DNA of 64,000 nucleotides, from assembly GCA_022885665.1 (NCBI GenBank), contig JAGQDJ010000260.1:1860001-1924000 (forward strand). The letters run 5' to 3'. How positions within the stretch are numbered: the stretch's first letter is position 1; the number at the start of each line of letters is the position of its first letter. Shown in pieces: positions 35,201 through 48,058 of this stretch. This DNA is from Triops longicaudatus. Lineage: Eukaryota > Arthropoda > Branchiopoda > Notostraca > Triopsidae. The position numbers and the translations under genes are program-made. A model generated the notes under the pieces. The model worked only from the letters and a program-made list of their open reading frames with translations. It searched no databases and was not told where the DNA came from.

Positions 35201-38200
35201 CCGTCGTTTTAGACCTTGTGAAATGGTCTGTCGTTATGGCCAGGGTCGCTGGCCACCTTCGTTCAAGAATCCTTGTTCGAACAGCCTGTAGGAAATGTGC
35301 GAAGCCAACGCAAGAGGTATCCTTCTCCTTTTTGCAAAAGAAGAATACCCCCTGCTTGAAGATTCGACCTCGTTTGGGCCATGATATATGAGGCAAGTGC
35401 CCAGGTAGTCTGCCACGCATAGACAACGCCACTTGGAGCTCGGTACGCCCCACCAAACTCCGGAAAAACTTGTAGTCAGGCTAGAAAAAGACTAACACTG
35501 CAGCGTAACATTATTCGGTCAGCCCACTCAATAACGCATCAGTTCTTTTTCCCCGCGCCTCCCTTGGCAGAGGAAGGATACTTTGTCCAGATGCACTCTA
35601 GCTGATTGAATGTTGAGTCATAAGGTATTTGGTTAACTGTGACCGTTTAGGAAATTGAATCCTTAGTGAGTTGTGGAAGGCATGCTTCTTTGCAGTAAGT
35701 CGAAACTCGAAAGCTTCCAGTAAAGAGCTATGCAATGAACAGTTTCATTTACAGATTATCTTTTATCACCAAAAAGACATGTGAGTTATCTCTGCTGCGT
35801 TTATCAAAAGTTTTTACTAAATTTTTTTCGGTAGATTCATGTTAGAGGAAAAGTGTCGGTCTTAAAAAATCGTAAAACTCGCATTGGGAATGAACGCTCA
35901 TGTTTAACTTTCGCGTACGAAGACTGAATAGCTGATGGCTAGTGATGTATATGTGCCGGCTAACGCCCTTTTTCAATGTAAGCAAATGATTTACTTTATG
36001 TGAATGCGCTACACGGCCGTAAGCAGGTTCAAGCTTGATTAGGCTTACGACTTACTGCAGCGAGCTTCTGCTAGAATCTCCCATGTTCTTCATTTAGAAT
36101 AGTAAAGAATATACGCCTCAGCGCAATGGAAAAATTGGTTTCCTGCTTTATTCGCATTACAGATTGACTGGTGCTAGTTTATCTCGTGTTTCTCCTTCGT
36201 ACAAAAGCGTATTCTTCTATGTTGTACAGCGTACGACTATATGAAAACTTGTAAAAAAATTAAGAACACGAAAATTTTGCTGTACAACAGATCAGATACG
36301 TATGTGCTCTGCGTCGAAAATTATCGATTAATTCAAAGCTTTTTTAATTTCGAAAGCAAGTGAATAGAATTTATGGTCACCTCATTAATTGGTAAGCGAC
36401 TTTTTGTCAGCCTCCTTTAATTGCGGTTGTATTGGAGAAGGACGGTGCTATGGGAAGACAAACCAGCAATGGTTAAGGGCGGAAAGCAATCGACCCGCGT
36501 TGCAAAAAGGGAGGTGGATCCAATATAAGCTTATAAAAGGACGTGTGGTGTGTGTATGAACTCCCTCACTCTCTCGCTTTCTTTTCTTTCTCTCCCAGCA
36601 AGCTCATATGATGGACAAACTACCTGCTGATGTCGGCAGGTAACAAGTAAAGCTTTGAAGTTTTGCCGACATCTGTTCGCGATGGCAAAAATCCCTGTGA
36701 GTACAGCAGATCATCAACCCTTTTTTTTCGCTCGCTAACCTTTTGCCGCCAAATTACGGTACTGAAATTATAAAATTGATCCAAGACAAATGTCCTCGAA
36801 CTGCTTAACACCAAGAAAAAGGGTTGCGTAATGTTCTGGGCAAATTATAAGCCGTAAAGGAGTGACGGAGCTTTCGAGTATTTAATCTTTCCAGAGTTCA
36901 AAAGAAGTCTGGCATGTCGATCCGGTGTAACGAACCGAGAAGGATTTCACGCGTGACTTTATGCAGATGAGCTCAATGGCGCACTGATTTACGACTCACG
37001 CCATACTCGGAATATTCTATGCTCCCAGGGCTTGAATATTGCAGCATAAAAAGGCAATACAAACTTAACCATGGCTACAGAACGTTAGTTCGAAAAATAT
37101 TATAATATAGAATATTGAGTTGGTGGGGCAGATAAAAGAGCCCAAACATTTTGCATAAAACAACAAAGGAAACCAGGATGGTTTATACGTCAGCCAAATA
37201 GCCCAGCAACAAAACGCTTACTAATCTTAACGAAACGAGGTGTCGAAATATTTCAGTTGACTAAGCTTTGGTGCCATACTTGGGCTAGCCTCTATTCGAC
37301 AAAGCAAAAGATGAGTGGTGTTTTATTCTCTCTAAAGAAAATACAAAATAAATAAAATAAAATGAAAAAAAAAATGCTTCGGCAGTGTTGTAAAGCTACG
37401 AACCTGTCAACAAAGAAAGTTGCGAGACTTATAACTTAACGGAATGACTGCACAAATTAAGTCCAGAATGTATAAAGCAAAGCGGAGAAAACGTTTTTTC
37501 AGCAGTAGCTAAAAAAGTCTTGGCTGAAATTCTGTTATTGTGCTTGACTGACGAGTCATGTAAAAAAGCGTGAGAATGCTTCAAATGTTGGTCGAAAATC
37601 CCTCTTTCCTCAGTTTATGTCGTTTTCTTTCCGTATATGTTTATCTCGGAAAAATTGTCACGGAGGGAGGCATTTTTTTCAGGTGATGGTAGTGGTAAAG
37701 AAAAATGCGATGCAAATGTTATGCTTTGTCCCGTCGTAAAAAATTCAGCATGAAAATGCGGCTTGAACTGAACCTGACTCACTCAGCAGGCGGTAGCATA
37801 CCTGCATTCAGAAACCTGGGCCAAGTTATTATAATGTAATAATGCGCAAGCGGGGTGATTTCATGGTTCTCTTTTTCTTAACCAAAATAATTCCCTAGAG
37901 AGAAAGAATTCTCTGGAGTCATACACTTGTAAAGGCTCAAAGGGGACTTTCTTAAATTACTTGCTATGCCAAATGCATGTATGTGCTTTGCTGGCTTTGC
38001 GCTTTTTTGTTCCAACATGTGAGTAATTCTGTAACATTCTTGCATTAGGTTACCGTCAGCAGGTGTTTGTTGGTGAGGCATCACTAACCGGTAACTTGAA
38101 TAGGTAATTAGAGATGCTGATGCCCTTCAACACTTCAGGCTCAAGCTTCTATGCAATTGATCCAAGGGCTCGAAGTATTGTGACTTGCTAGTAGCAACAG

Positions 38201-41200
38201 TAGATAGCCTAAAACGGCGTTTTTTTAAAAAAATATTTAACGAAAACCACGTTTCTTTGGGTTTCACATGCGACTCCTCTTATGGACAATTTTTAAGGGA
38301 ATTAATTATAATTATTAAATTATTAAATGGTTAAATTAATTATTAATTATTCAATCGTTATTTTAAGGAAATTTACTACGCTGGAAAGTTTGTATCAAAC
38401 TGTAAAAACTCGTGAGTAAACCTTTATTTATTTACGTTGATTGCGCAAAACTGTGGCTGCATTTTACACGGAATTAATACAATCGCCGAACTGGACAAGT
38501 TTGATTTATGCTGAGCTCGGTGACGAGACGTATAATTCGAATTGCTCTAGTTGGTACGAAACTTGGCATGAGACTGGCTGAGCTTGGTTTCAAGTTTGTC
38601 GCAAAAGACCCAAAAAGAAACGAATTGAAAGTTTGGTTAGCTTTATGAACCTGATGAAATGAAAGGGTTGGCTTTCTGGCACTCGGTAAAGTTATGGGAG
38701 GAAGCACAGTGAAGTCCAGTGAAGAAACACACTGCGGCCTGCCCGATTATGGACCCTCATCGACCGACCCCCTTATTTATGCCAACTAACGTAAACATGA
38801 GATGCGTGTAGCTCGAGGTTATGATGATAGAACGAGGCACGACTTTGGTCCGAAGGTCTAGATGGCTTCAAGCTTTCAGAAGCGGCCAATGGGGGTTGGG
38901 GGGACGAAGAAATCAAATAAAAGTTTTGGCTTTTCGTCGTGGTTTATAGTTGGGAGCCCCTCGAATACCTTTGAGGGGGGAGGTAGCCACACCAAATTTG
39001 TTTTGCAGCTCTTCACAATTATTTATGTGCATAAGGTTTACATATGAAGTTCCTCTTCCTAGAAAACCATATAAAAGCGCGTCAGTCCGTAGCGAAGCTG
39101 TCTGTTTTTTGTTATTTTTTAGCAATTAGCATTCTGCGCCTTTTGAAGGATTCCTTCTATTGCTTTTCCATGTGTTAAACTATAAATTTCACCAACTTTT
39201 GAAACTCATAAAATTCCAAAGACAGTAAACGAAAGTCTGTACATTTGACGTGGCCCAAAACGTATTGCCTCTTGTTCGGTTTTCACAGTTGGATAAATGC
39301 GTTTAGCGTTAACGTACGGAGGGCGGAAGAAGTTATAATTAGACAACTTAAAACCCAAGTTTACCTGCATGTGGAAAAATCCACAACTTGTAGGTTGACT
39401 TGTAGGTTTCTGTGACGTAGAAAATTAGTGGGCTTGTGTGTGTTTACTGAAAGCGAGCCTGTGGTTGCAGTTGTAGGGCTGCGTTACCCTAAAAGGATCT
39501 GCGTTAAATCCCCCCCTCAAGAATGCCTAGTTAAAAGTTCAGCCTCCCAAACGTGTGAGCTGCAAGTTTGTATACCTGCAGATGAACTGGTACCACAAAC
39601 TCGGTCGTTGTGTCGCCTGTTGGTTTCGTGACATGTCCATCCATTATCTTGGGTCAAAAAGCGAGTCCCTATCTTTCTTCTGTCAAGCGTTTCGGATTAC
39701 TATGCTAATTTGAAGGCCAGTGGTTAAGAAAAAGGTGATTTTCCACCTTTGGGGCTTCTATTAGTATTGGACTTGTATTTGATTGTTAGAGTAGATTCAT
39801 TGGCATTGGTCATTATGTTTCGCGGAATAACTTGTGGCATTTTACAGGGATGTGATATACAGCCCAAAAATATTTCTTGCTCGGAAGGAGAAACCGGAAA
39901 AGATGGAAGCAGCATGCGAATGAAGTTCTGGGGGGTGGGGGGGGGGACTACAGAAGTTATGCATTTTGGGTGGTAAGTTTCGGAAGGGTGGGAGTCCTCA
40001 TTAGTCAGAGTTAATGACTCCTCCAGACTGGAAACCTAAGCTATTATTTCTAGTCATTTCTCTCCTACCACAAGACGAGACAGTGAGCAAGTTATGTTCT
40101 GCCTGTCTAAACTGACAATGGTTTAGCAGTAAGGTTAACAAACCAACGCGAATAGTTTGTTGGTAGATGGTGCGATTATCCATGGGGAGGGACAGCGTCA
40201 GAGATAGCAAGAAAGAAAAGCTGTTAGTATCAAGTTTTATTGCGACAGCGCACCGGGATGAAGTATTGTTGGAACTCGTGTGTGTTAAACAAACGAGACG
40301 TATAACTAAATGGAAGTCGTGTAGAGCCGTAAAATGGGCGAAGACAACAAACGAGCCAAAAAAAAGTAGTATCCTACAATTCTTACAGGCTACACAAAAG
40401 TGTTCATTATCTTGTGTGCTAAACCAACAATTAAAGCAATGGTGAATGCTGGCGCTATTCAAATAGGAATGCTTTGGGGCTTAGGAAAGCCTTGTGGTTG
40501 ATGACGGAGAAAGAATTATGTGAGAGTCAGGTCTTCTGCATGGCTTGGCGAGGAGGTTGGCAGATGATGATACCCTTTTGGCAAATCTGTGTGTACGTTA
40601 TGCTGGAAAACAATGCGACTCGTTCTGTGCTTTGATGGCATGTTCTTGTGCTGTTAAAATCCCCCGGCTTTCTTGTACATGTGGATAACATCTTTGGGGT
40701 TTTGGGATTTCCCTCGCAAATGATGGCGGAATTTGTCGACAGTAAACTAATACTTCAAATTCGACAGTCTGTTTAGTTGCACGTAAGCTTACATTATGAC
40801 ACATTCCTTTTTTTAGTGCAAACGAAGGAAATCGCGAAAAGTTTTGCACTTTTTGCCATCATTTTGTTGTCTTTTCTGTTCGTTTTCTGAGATGAGCTCA
40901 TATATTTACAAATCGGTTTTATTGAAGCGAAGAAAAACTTTCGTACCACTTTCACTTATTTACACATTTTATAACGGTTTCAGCAGTTGCAGATTATCCA
41001 ACCAAAGCTATTGGACATAAAATAATGTGTGAATTGCATTTGTCTAGTAACATTTAAAATAGCTTCGAAATGTGAATTTTCGGTATCTAAGTTTCGAAAA
41101 TGATATATGAAGCTTACTTTGTATTTACTTCTAGTGTACTTGTCAGTTTTGCCTAAAGCGTCATAAAAAGTAAAATTATTACTTTCAAATGCATTTAAGT

Positions 41201-44200
41201 GGTTAAAAAAAATCAAAACATGCGTCATGTATGTTGATTTAAGTACAATGTTGGCTTATACAAACTATCACTTTGCAAGTGTGTTTGTATTTGAAAGGAG
41301 AATATTCTTACTTTTTATTCTGTTTTGCTCAAAGGAGTGGTATTTATATTTGTCGTCTCGTTTAAGTGAGCACATCCTAGATTACTTAACAATTCAAGAC
41401 TGCTCGGACGAAAACGGCTTAGGTATATTAAACAAAAATTTTAAGAGCTTCAATCACTAGTTAGTCTCTTGTCTGCAACATGCTTATTGTTGAGGCTGTT
41501 TCCTAAGAACAGCGACTTGCAGTTTCTTGTTCTCACCCCTATTGAGAAGTTTTGTGGGGAGTTCTGGGAAGACTGAGGAGTAATTCGAGCGTTTCTATTT
41601 TAAAGTCGAGTCATTGTTGAATTCAGTTAACAATAGCAGACCTGGGGAGTAAGAAAGAGCAAAGGGAAAGCTTTCTTCTGTTGCAGTCGTAGAATTAGGA
41701 TTATTCGCAATACGAAAGTCCTGGAGTGTTATATAACAAGAAAAGCGTGAGAAAGTGAAGGGACAATCGAATTGTTTTCATGCTTCGACCAACGAAGTAA
41801 GCAATATGATTCCGTGGTTTTAAAACTATAACGTGCATTCCCGTTCATATGCTAGTTTTGGCAAAGCTTTTGGAACCTCTTAAAACAGAAAGGGATGCAT
41901 AACGAGTATTTTCGTGGGCAAGTTTTGTTGTTTGGTATTTAGCATGCCAAAATTGTTAAAGGCATAAACGCTAAGGAGCTTACTTTTCAGTAAGTGAACC
42001 ATAATGAGACGGTCTGTATTCTGTCTAAGTTTATTTAAGCGTAACAATGTTGTTGGATCGTGACTTTTAAGCTTGGGTGACGTTTTCGTTTTCCTTGAAT
42101 ACTTAGAAAAGTCATAAAATGTCTTAACTCGGCAGTTTTCGAGGATCGGGGACACAAAGATGCAAGTTGGGAAGTTTGGAGGCCTCCGCAAGACTTGAGG
42201 CGTATTTTTTTCTAAATGGGTACTTTTCAGGAGCTTGAATGTTTTCTTCCTTGGATGGTTGTGAGGTTTTTGTTGACTTAAAATGACGTTGGTTAATTGT
42301 TTGCTGTCACCCGAGTGTTGAACAAGTACTTCAACGCTTACATCTTACTCCTTTGGCAAACAAAGTATTTCTCTCATGACTTGGCTATGGCTCAAAGCTC
42401 TTTACTTTTAACAATACTTCGCTATTCTTGCTCACGCTGGACCACAACATTTAGACACGTCAATCACCTGCACAAGTTGAGCAAGCGTTTCAACTTTTAA
42501 TGGCAGGTGGCTTAGTGCATCATGATGTAATCTGTTTTGAATGGGTAAAGTCTGGCTGTTTGGAAAGAAGTGAGACCATAAAAAAGTTCATGTAAATGAA
42601 AACGAATGCCATAGTATACTTAAAGGCTAAAACGCAAAAGAAATCATATTTTCAAATGTGGGACACGCAGACCTTTTATGAGGCATGAGTGGCCATTTCG
42701 TTTTGCATTGTTGGAGAATATTTATCGTCGCTAAGGTAGTGGTTTTTTCTTATCTAAACAGAGCTCATGCTGCGTTAGAAAAAATGGACTCGGATTACAT
42801 GGATGTTCCTTGACCTCTGAAAATGAATCCAAATTGTTCGTTACGCGAATCGTTCATTAACAACAATCGTTAGTTAACAACACGTTCGTTCTTCATTTTG
42901 TTCATGAAATTCCCGCAAAAGTTAAACCAAACTCTATTACATTTTTATTATTAACTCTAACAACGGTATACTACGACTTCTTTTTTTCCAACTGGGGTTT
43001 AACGTTCTACTCCAGTTACAGCTTTTTTTGTGCGCAAGTGCCCGTTTTTCACACCCAGGTGCAGGTCTTCATTAATCCTTACAAGCCAGGCAGGACATGC
43101 GAAGAAACCTTAGGCAAATCTTAACGACAGCTGACATCTCAAAGGCTCATAAAAGACAGGAGCGGAAAAAAAGAGAACGAAAGGGTAGGAAAGCTTCCAA
43201 TAACGTAGCTGCGGGGTAGAGGTGTCGCATGTCGTTCCTTCTGTTTTTCGAAAGCGAAGTTCTCTCCCTCATTTGCCCTATATGGCTGTATATCCTGTTT
43301 GAATGCTTGTCCCTTCTCACTGCTATTATTCTTTCAGCAGCGAAAAATAAGGTGCTGCGGGAACCAAGAACATTCCTGGGGTTTCGCCATGCTTTAGCCG
43401 GAGTGGAATCAAGTGTCAGCCATGAGTGTCCGGTAACACAGGCGTAGCTCAGGGTGTCAAAAGTCTACGCGCCGGTCACCTTTCTCACAGTGGTTACTAC
43501 TAAAGTTCTGCCACCTTAATTTCTTTCCATTACAAAGGCTTTGCTTAGGATTCTTTTTCTCACTCGTTCTTTACAGCTTTTTTTTCTGCCCACCCCCTTT
43601 TGACAGCTCCAGTATTAAGTTCGGTAAGCTTCTTCCTCACAAACGGGCACCCAACACTGTAAGAACTCACCTGGAGCCGCGTTTTATCCTCTTTTATGAA
43701 CATCAATGCTTTATTGATAAATAACATTGTCGCCGCCAGAATCGCGCTAACGGTGACAGGGAACTGTTCTGTTTTTATAAGACAATTTGCTCACTTCAGA
43801 TAATTTTGATGAAGCGAGATACAGAGGCCAATAGGTTACAATCATTCACTGTTAGTGATTTATTTTTAACTTAATTTTACAACAATTAAATCATGTGCTG
43901 AAGAGATAGGTCTGGTTCAAAAGGAGGTCAAAAAGGGACTGTTACAGGCTGAGTAAAGGGGATTTCATTCTTACCAATAATGAGTTTTAGGCTTACGGTG
44001 GGCGGCTACGAAATTTAACTGTTGGGTAACAATGAAATTGAACGTAGTGGATATTTTGTCCTTCGTACTATTTCTATCCCCGACAAAAAAGGCACATTAA
44101 ATGTACACAAAAACCTTTCGTACTTTAGCACGGAACAAACATTCAGTTACGATCTAAATATGCCTGCGTCAGTAGACATTTGACGTAGGATTCCACAACA

Positions 44201-44266
44201 GACTAATTTTTCAGCAAATATGGAACCATTGCCAGATTAAAAATTCTCGTAATTTTAATGTCTCAT

Positions 44267-44488
44267 TCACGAAGTAATCAGTAACCGAAAAGTGAGTGAT
44301 TTTAACTCATTTATTTGAGAGTCGGTAAAGTATTCCCGCTCCTGGCCCTTAAACTCTTCCTGTGGCGGTGGGATGGCGGCCCCAGGCGGCAGATTGAACA
44401 GCCCTGAATAAGGGAACGGAGCAATACAAAATGGGAAATTGTAATTGGAATGGGCCTGGTGCATAAAAATGTGCTTATGTAACGTATC
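44267..44488 (-). CDS. Weak candidate exon, Pro-rich, unknown
   Basis: After an acceptor-like gtaatag on the minus strand, 73 codons are open to a stop at 44267. They include FCIAPFPYSGLFNLPPGAA, IPPPQEEFKGQEREYFTD and a local rise in GC. An ATG at 44464 allows a stand-alone reading. Family unknown and support weak. Confidence 0.22.
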   Translation of the reverse strand, partial: DTLHKHIFMHQAHSNYNFPFCIAPFPYSGLFNLPPGAAIPPPQEEFKGQEREYFTDSQINELKSLTFRLLITS

Positions 44489-46459
44489 CTATTACACGGG
44501 AAATACCAGAAAGAAAAGGGGTCGTGAAAGCACTTGGCTCATTTGCTGTGCATGTTCGAAGCCCGTGCATGGTCAGTTAGATATACCGTAATTTGAAAAG
44601 CGAAACGACAGAAATTAAAAGGTGAAAAATGCGCTTTTTTGTATGAGACTTTTATGGTACGAACTGCACGACTATATAAAAAAAGAAGGAAATAACCACA
44701 AAAAAAGCGAGATATAGAGGACATAGTCCCTGCTATTATTTTGTGTAACAAGACCTGTTTACATTGCTCGCACTCTATCCAAGTCTACACTTTTTGTGTA
44801 AGTTTGTCTTAATTTTATATTACGCAGAAATACAGTTGGCAGTTTTAGTATATATTGCTTACTTAACACTTCCGGTGTTTTTTAATTTGCGTAGATACAG
44901 AATCTTTATGAACGCAAACACGTTTCCTTTAGAGAACCACGCACTTAGCGAGTTTCATTTTTCAGTCGCTTGTGATCAGTGTTTATAAGCCTGTTTGGGT
45001 GTATTTTTCACTTATTTTATTGGATGTTGTCAATATTAGCAAGTAGAGACCCGATTTATGTTGTGGATTCCGAATTAAGGCAAAGATAATATTATGATAA
45101 TATTTTTTTTTTTTTTTTGAGTTACACTCTTTTGCATCTTTTCACGCCATCACCGAGCTAGTTGTAGGCAATTGGACGCGAAGGGAACAAGCGAAGCTCA
45201 GGTTGTTTCGAAGCTATATTGATACGGACCGGTTTAGTAGTTCGATCAAGCGACTTGAAACGAACAGGCAGACCCAATTTGCATAGTGATAGTGCCTGCT
45301 GTACAGGCCACGATTATGCATTCTTTTTTACAGTTTCTTTCTGCTTGTTATTATTTTTCAGCGGTTCAAATTAGAATAGGCTTAGTTTGGTGCTTCTGAC
45401 GCTAAACCTACGCGTGAGTTTGAATGAGGTTACACGAAATGGAAGGAAGTATATGGCAAGTTTCCTGTTGACAAGCTGTCTGGTATATGACCGCGTCCAG
45501 GTACCAACAATGGAACTTGTCGTGTTCACACTATATTTGGTTAGGCTACAAGAAACTGGTTGACTTGAAGTGAGCACGAAGCGACGCAGGTTTTATTTCC
45601 TAATTGGTCACGGGTTTCTGCGAAATTGTGTACCAGTTTTTTTTAGCGATGGCCTTTTGGCGTTGACTCATTCAAGATGCCCTGTTTTTCGACTTTCGAC
45701 CGTGTGTATATCGTTTGGAAGGATTTGTCTCAGAAGGATACTTCTAAACGTGTAGTGTTAGTCGCTTGGAACTCTTTTTGTACAAGACACGTTTTCTCTC
45801 TTTCTTTTCTAACAAAACTGTAAGGTATTGAACTAGAGGCGCTATTTTTGACAAATGACTTCCAATCTTTATCTTTTTTCCCCTTTTTTCTTAAAGAAAA
45901 GCTGTTGCGAACAGGCCTGTTTCATTTATTCAAGTGTGAGCAGTTCTCTCGAACCTGTGAAGAAAAAGGAAATTGTGAGATTGGAATTTTTTATTTTATA
46001 TTATTGGTAAAATTGTGGATGAAACTAGGGTCAATATGCACGTCGTTTCGGTTGAACTCTTTAATGTTTGGAAGGAAAAATGTAAAATGCATGGAGCTCA
46101 GCCAAAAAAGCTAAGAATGCGTTACATACCCAAAGTCGTTAAAGCTTTTCATAGGGAAAGATGGGTATGTTGACTGATACTAGATTAAGTGTGCGTGCTG
46201 GCTGCGAAACAGCACCACCAACTGCAATCCATCAAACAGGCTCTTGACTTTGTCGTTTTCCCTCCAGTATGTTCCCTCGGATCTACTTGTGGACGCGTCG
46301 TTCAGAATGTCTGACTTAACGAAATGGAAGTTGCAAACGATACGAAGGATGGTACATGTCTTTCCCCAACCTCCACTCGAACAAGTTTTGTTGTACCAAC
46401 TTGAAGTCACAAGAAACCTCTACATTTATGAAGGCGTATAAATTCTAAAAAAAATAATT

Positions 46460-46580
46460 AAAAAGGGACAAAAAGTAAAAATATATAAATAAAAAATATA
46501 AGAAAGGGGTAAAAAATAAAAATATATTGATAAAAAAATATAAGAAAGGGACAAAAAAATATATAAATAAAAAATATAAG
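46460..46580. repeat. AT-rich tandem repeat, about 40-bp unit, three copies
   Basis: Units of the form aaatatataaataaaaaatataagaaaggg follow one another with small changes (tataagaaaggggt, then tataagaaagggac, then tataag). Confidence 0.75.
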
Positions 46581-48044
46581 TCTGATTAAATTTGGCGTCA
46601 TCTTTTGTCAAAGCTCGAGGGTGTAAAAGAAAACTCTGTATAATAAAACTTGCGGTTGAAGCGTTTAATTTGGATAGCCATTTGTGTCGCCTGTCCACCT
46701 AGTACTATCAAGATAATCCGAGGAGCTGCACTCGCAGCAGGCCCACAGCCAAAAATTCATTTAGCCTTGTCCGTGAAGACCCACCACCAGCATTTTTTAA
46801 AGAAACTTTTATGTTCTACCACTCCTTTTTTTTGTGTGTGTTGAGGGACTACCATGCTTACCATATTCCAGTTTGGAATTCTACAATGCGATAAGCATTG
46901 ACAGGCTCTGGCGCCGCCTGTCTTGTTTTTTCGAACTTCCTCGTGTCAGCTCCCAAAACAAGCGATATTGGGAATGGGGTGGGTCTGAAACTTTCTTGAC
47001 GCATTTTCTCTCTCTTTAGTGTCTGTCTGTCAGCTCGTGGTTTATAAGTGTGGTAAAAAAAATAAAGTATTTTAATTATCCAAACCGCACGCAAAAGTTG
47101 GTCAAGTTGTCAGGTTTGAAACGTCTGCGAAGATCCAATCGAACAAATTCGATGCGTCTGTAACGCCATCATAATGTTGTAGTGGGACGACTTAACTTCT
47201 AAACCGTGTGGTTCACGGTTCACGTGCATGCGAAGTCTTCCTGAGAAGCTGTGCATGGCACGTTTGGCAGTCACAATGTTAAGCCGCAGCCAACATAAGC
47301 AAGAAAAAGGGTACGGATGTTCTAAATTTAGCATTCATGTATTTTCTTCCCAAGCTTCTATGTTTAATTACGAGAAATGTGGGGGTTTTCAGAGCGAGTT
47401 CTTTGAGTTCAAGCAAAGAAGAACTAGGAGCAGCAGAACAGCATGGAACATGTCACTCCGCAAACACAGTCCCATGACAAATACACAAGTCCGAAGCTAA
47501 CAAACAAAAGGAATGTTGTAAACCAAGTCCAGGGCTCAATGAATGAGTGACAAGGTTCTTTCCGCCATCAAAATATTTAGAGTAGAGCAAAACAACCCTT
47601 CCAAAGAGTCCCCGTTCACCTTTTCTTCCTCTTTTAAGCTTGCAGTTCCGTCCGTTCGCTCCCGGAGAATGACAACTGTACAGTATTACCTTTTATTCTT
47701 CATGTATGGTTACAAAAGGAACTCCAGAAGGGAAAACATTGCCCATGAAATACGCGGAGAAGCGCTTATCGGAAGCTTTTTATCTTGGTGGAGGCTTGTC
47801 TCTCTTGACTTTACTCTTGAAAAATCCTATTTACATGTACTATTGATGGCCTATTTAGTTGAAGGCTTGCTATTGACTTTGCCTAGTTATGGACCCTTGA
47901 ATGGCTCTAACCGGTTCCATGCCCCACGTTTTCGACCATAGCTTTATTTTTCGTATTTCGAAAACCTCTAAGATGGCCTTAACAACTTCGTCCGTATCTT
48001 CAAAGGTGTTACAGCTTACAGCTAAGTACTTTACAGTTCCTTTG

Positions 48045-48058
48045 CCCCCCCCCCCCCC
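48045..48058. repeat. Homopolymer run of 14 C
   Basis: Fourteen consecutive C bases; length may be uncertain in sequencing. Confidence 0.9.

Noticed and set aside
40001..40462. 153-codon open frame on the minus strand, with an overlapping 92-codon frame on the plus strand
   Set aside because: No motif, no splice context, composition like random sequence (Cys/Phe/His-rich) and two overlapping frames on opposite strands.
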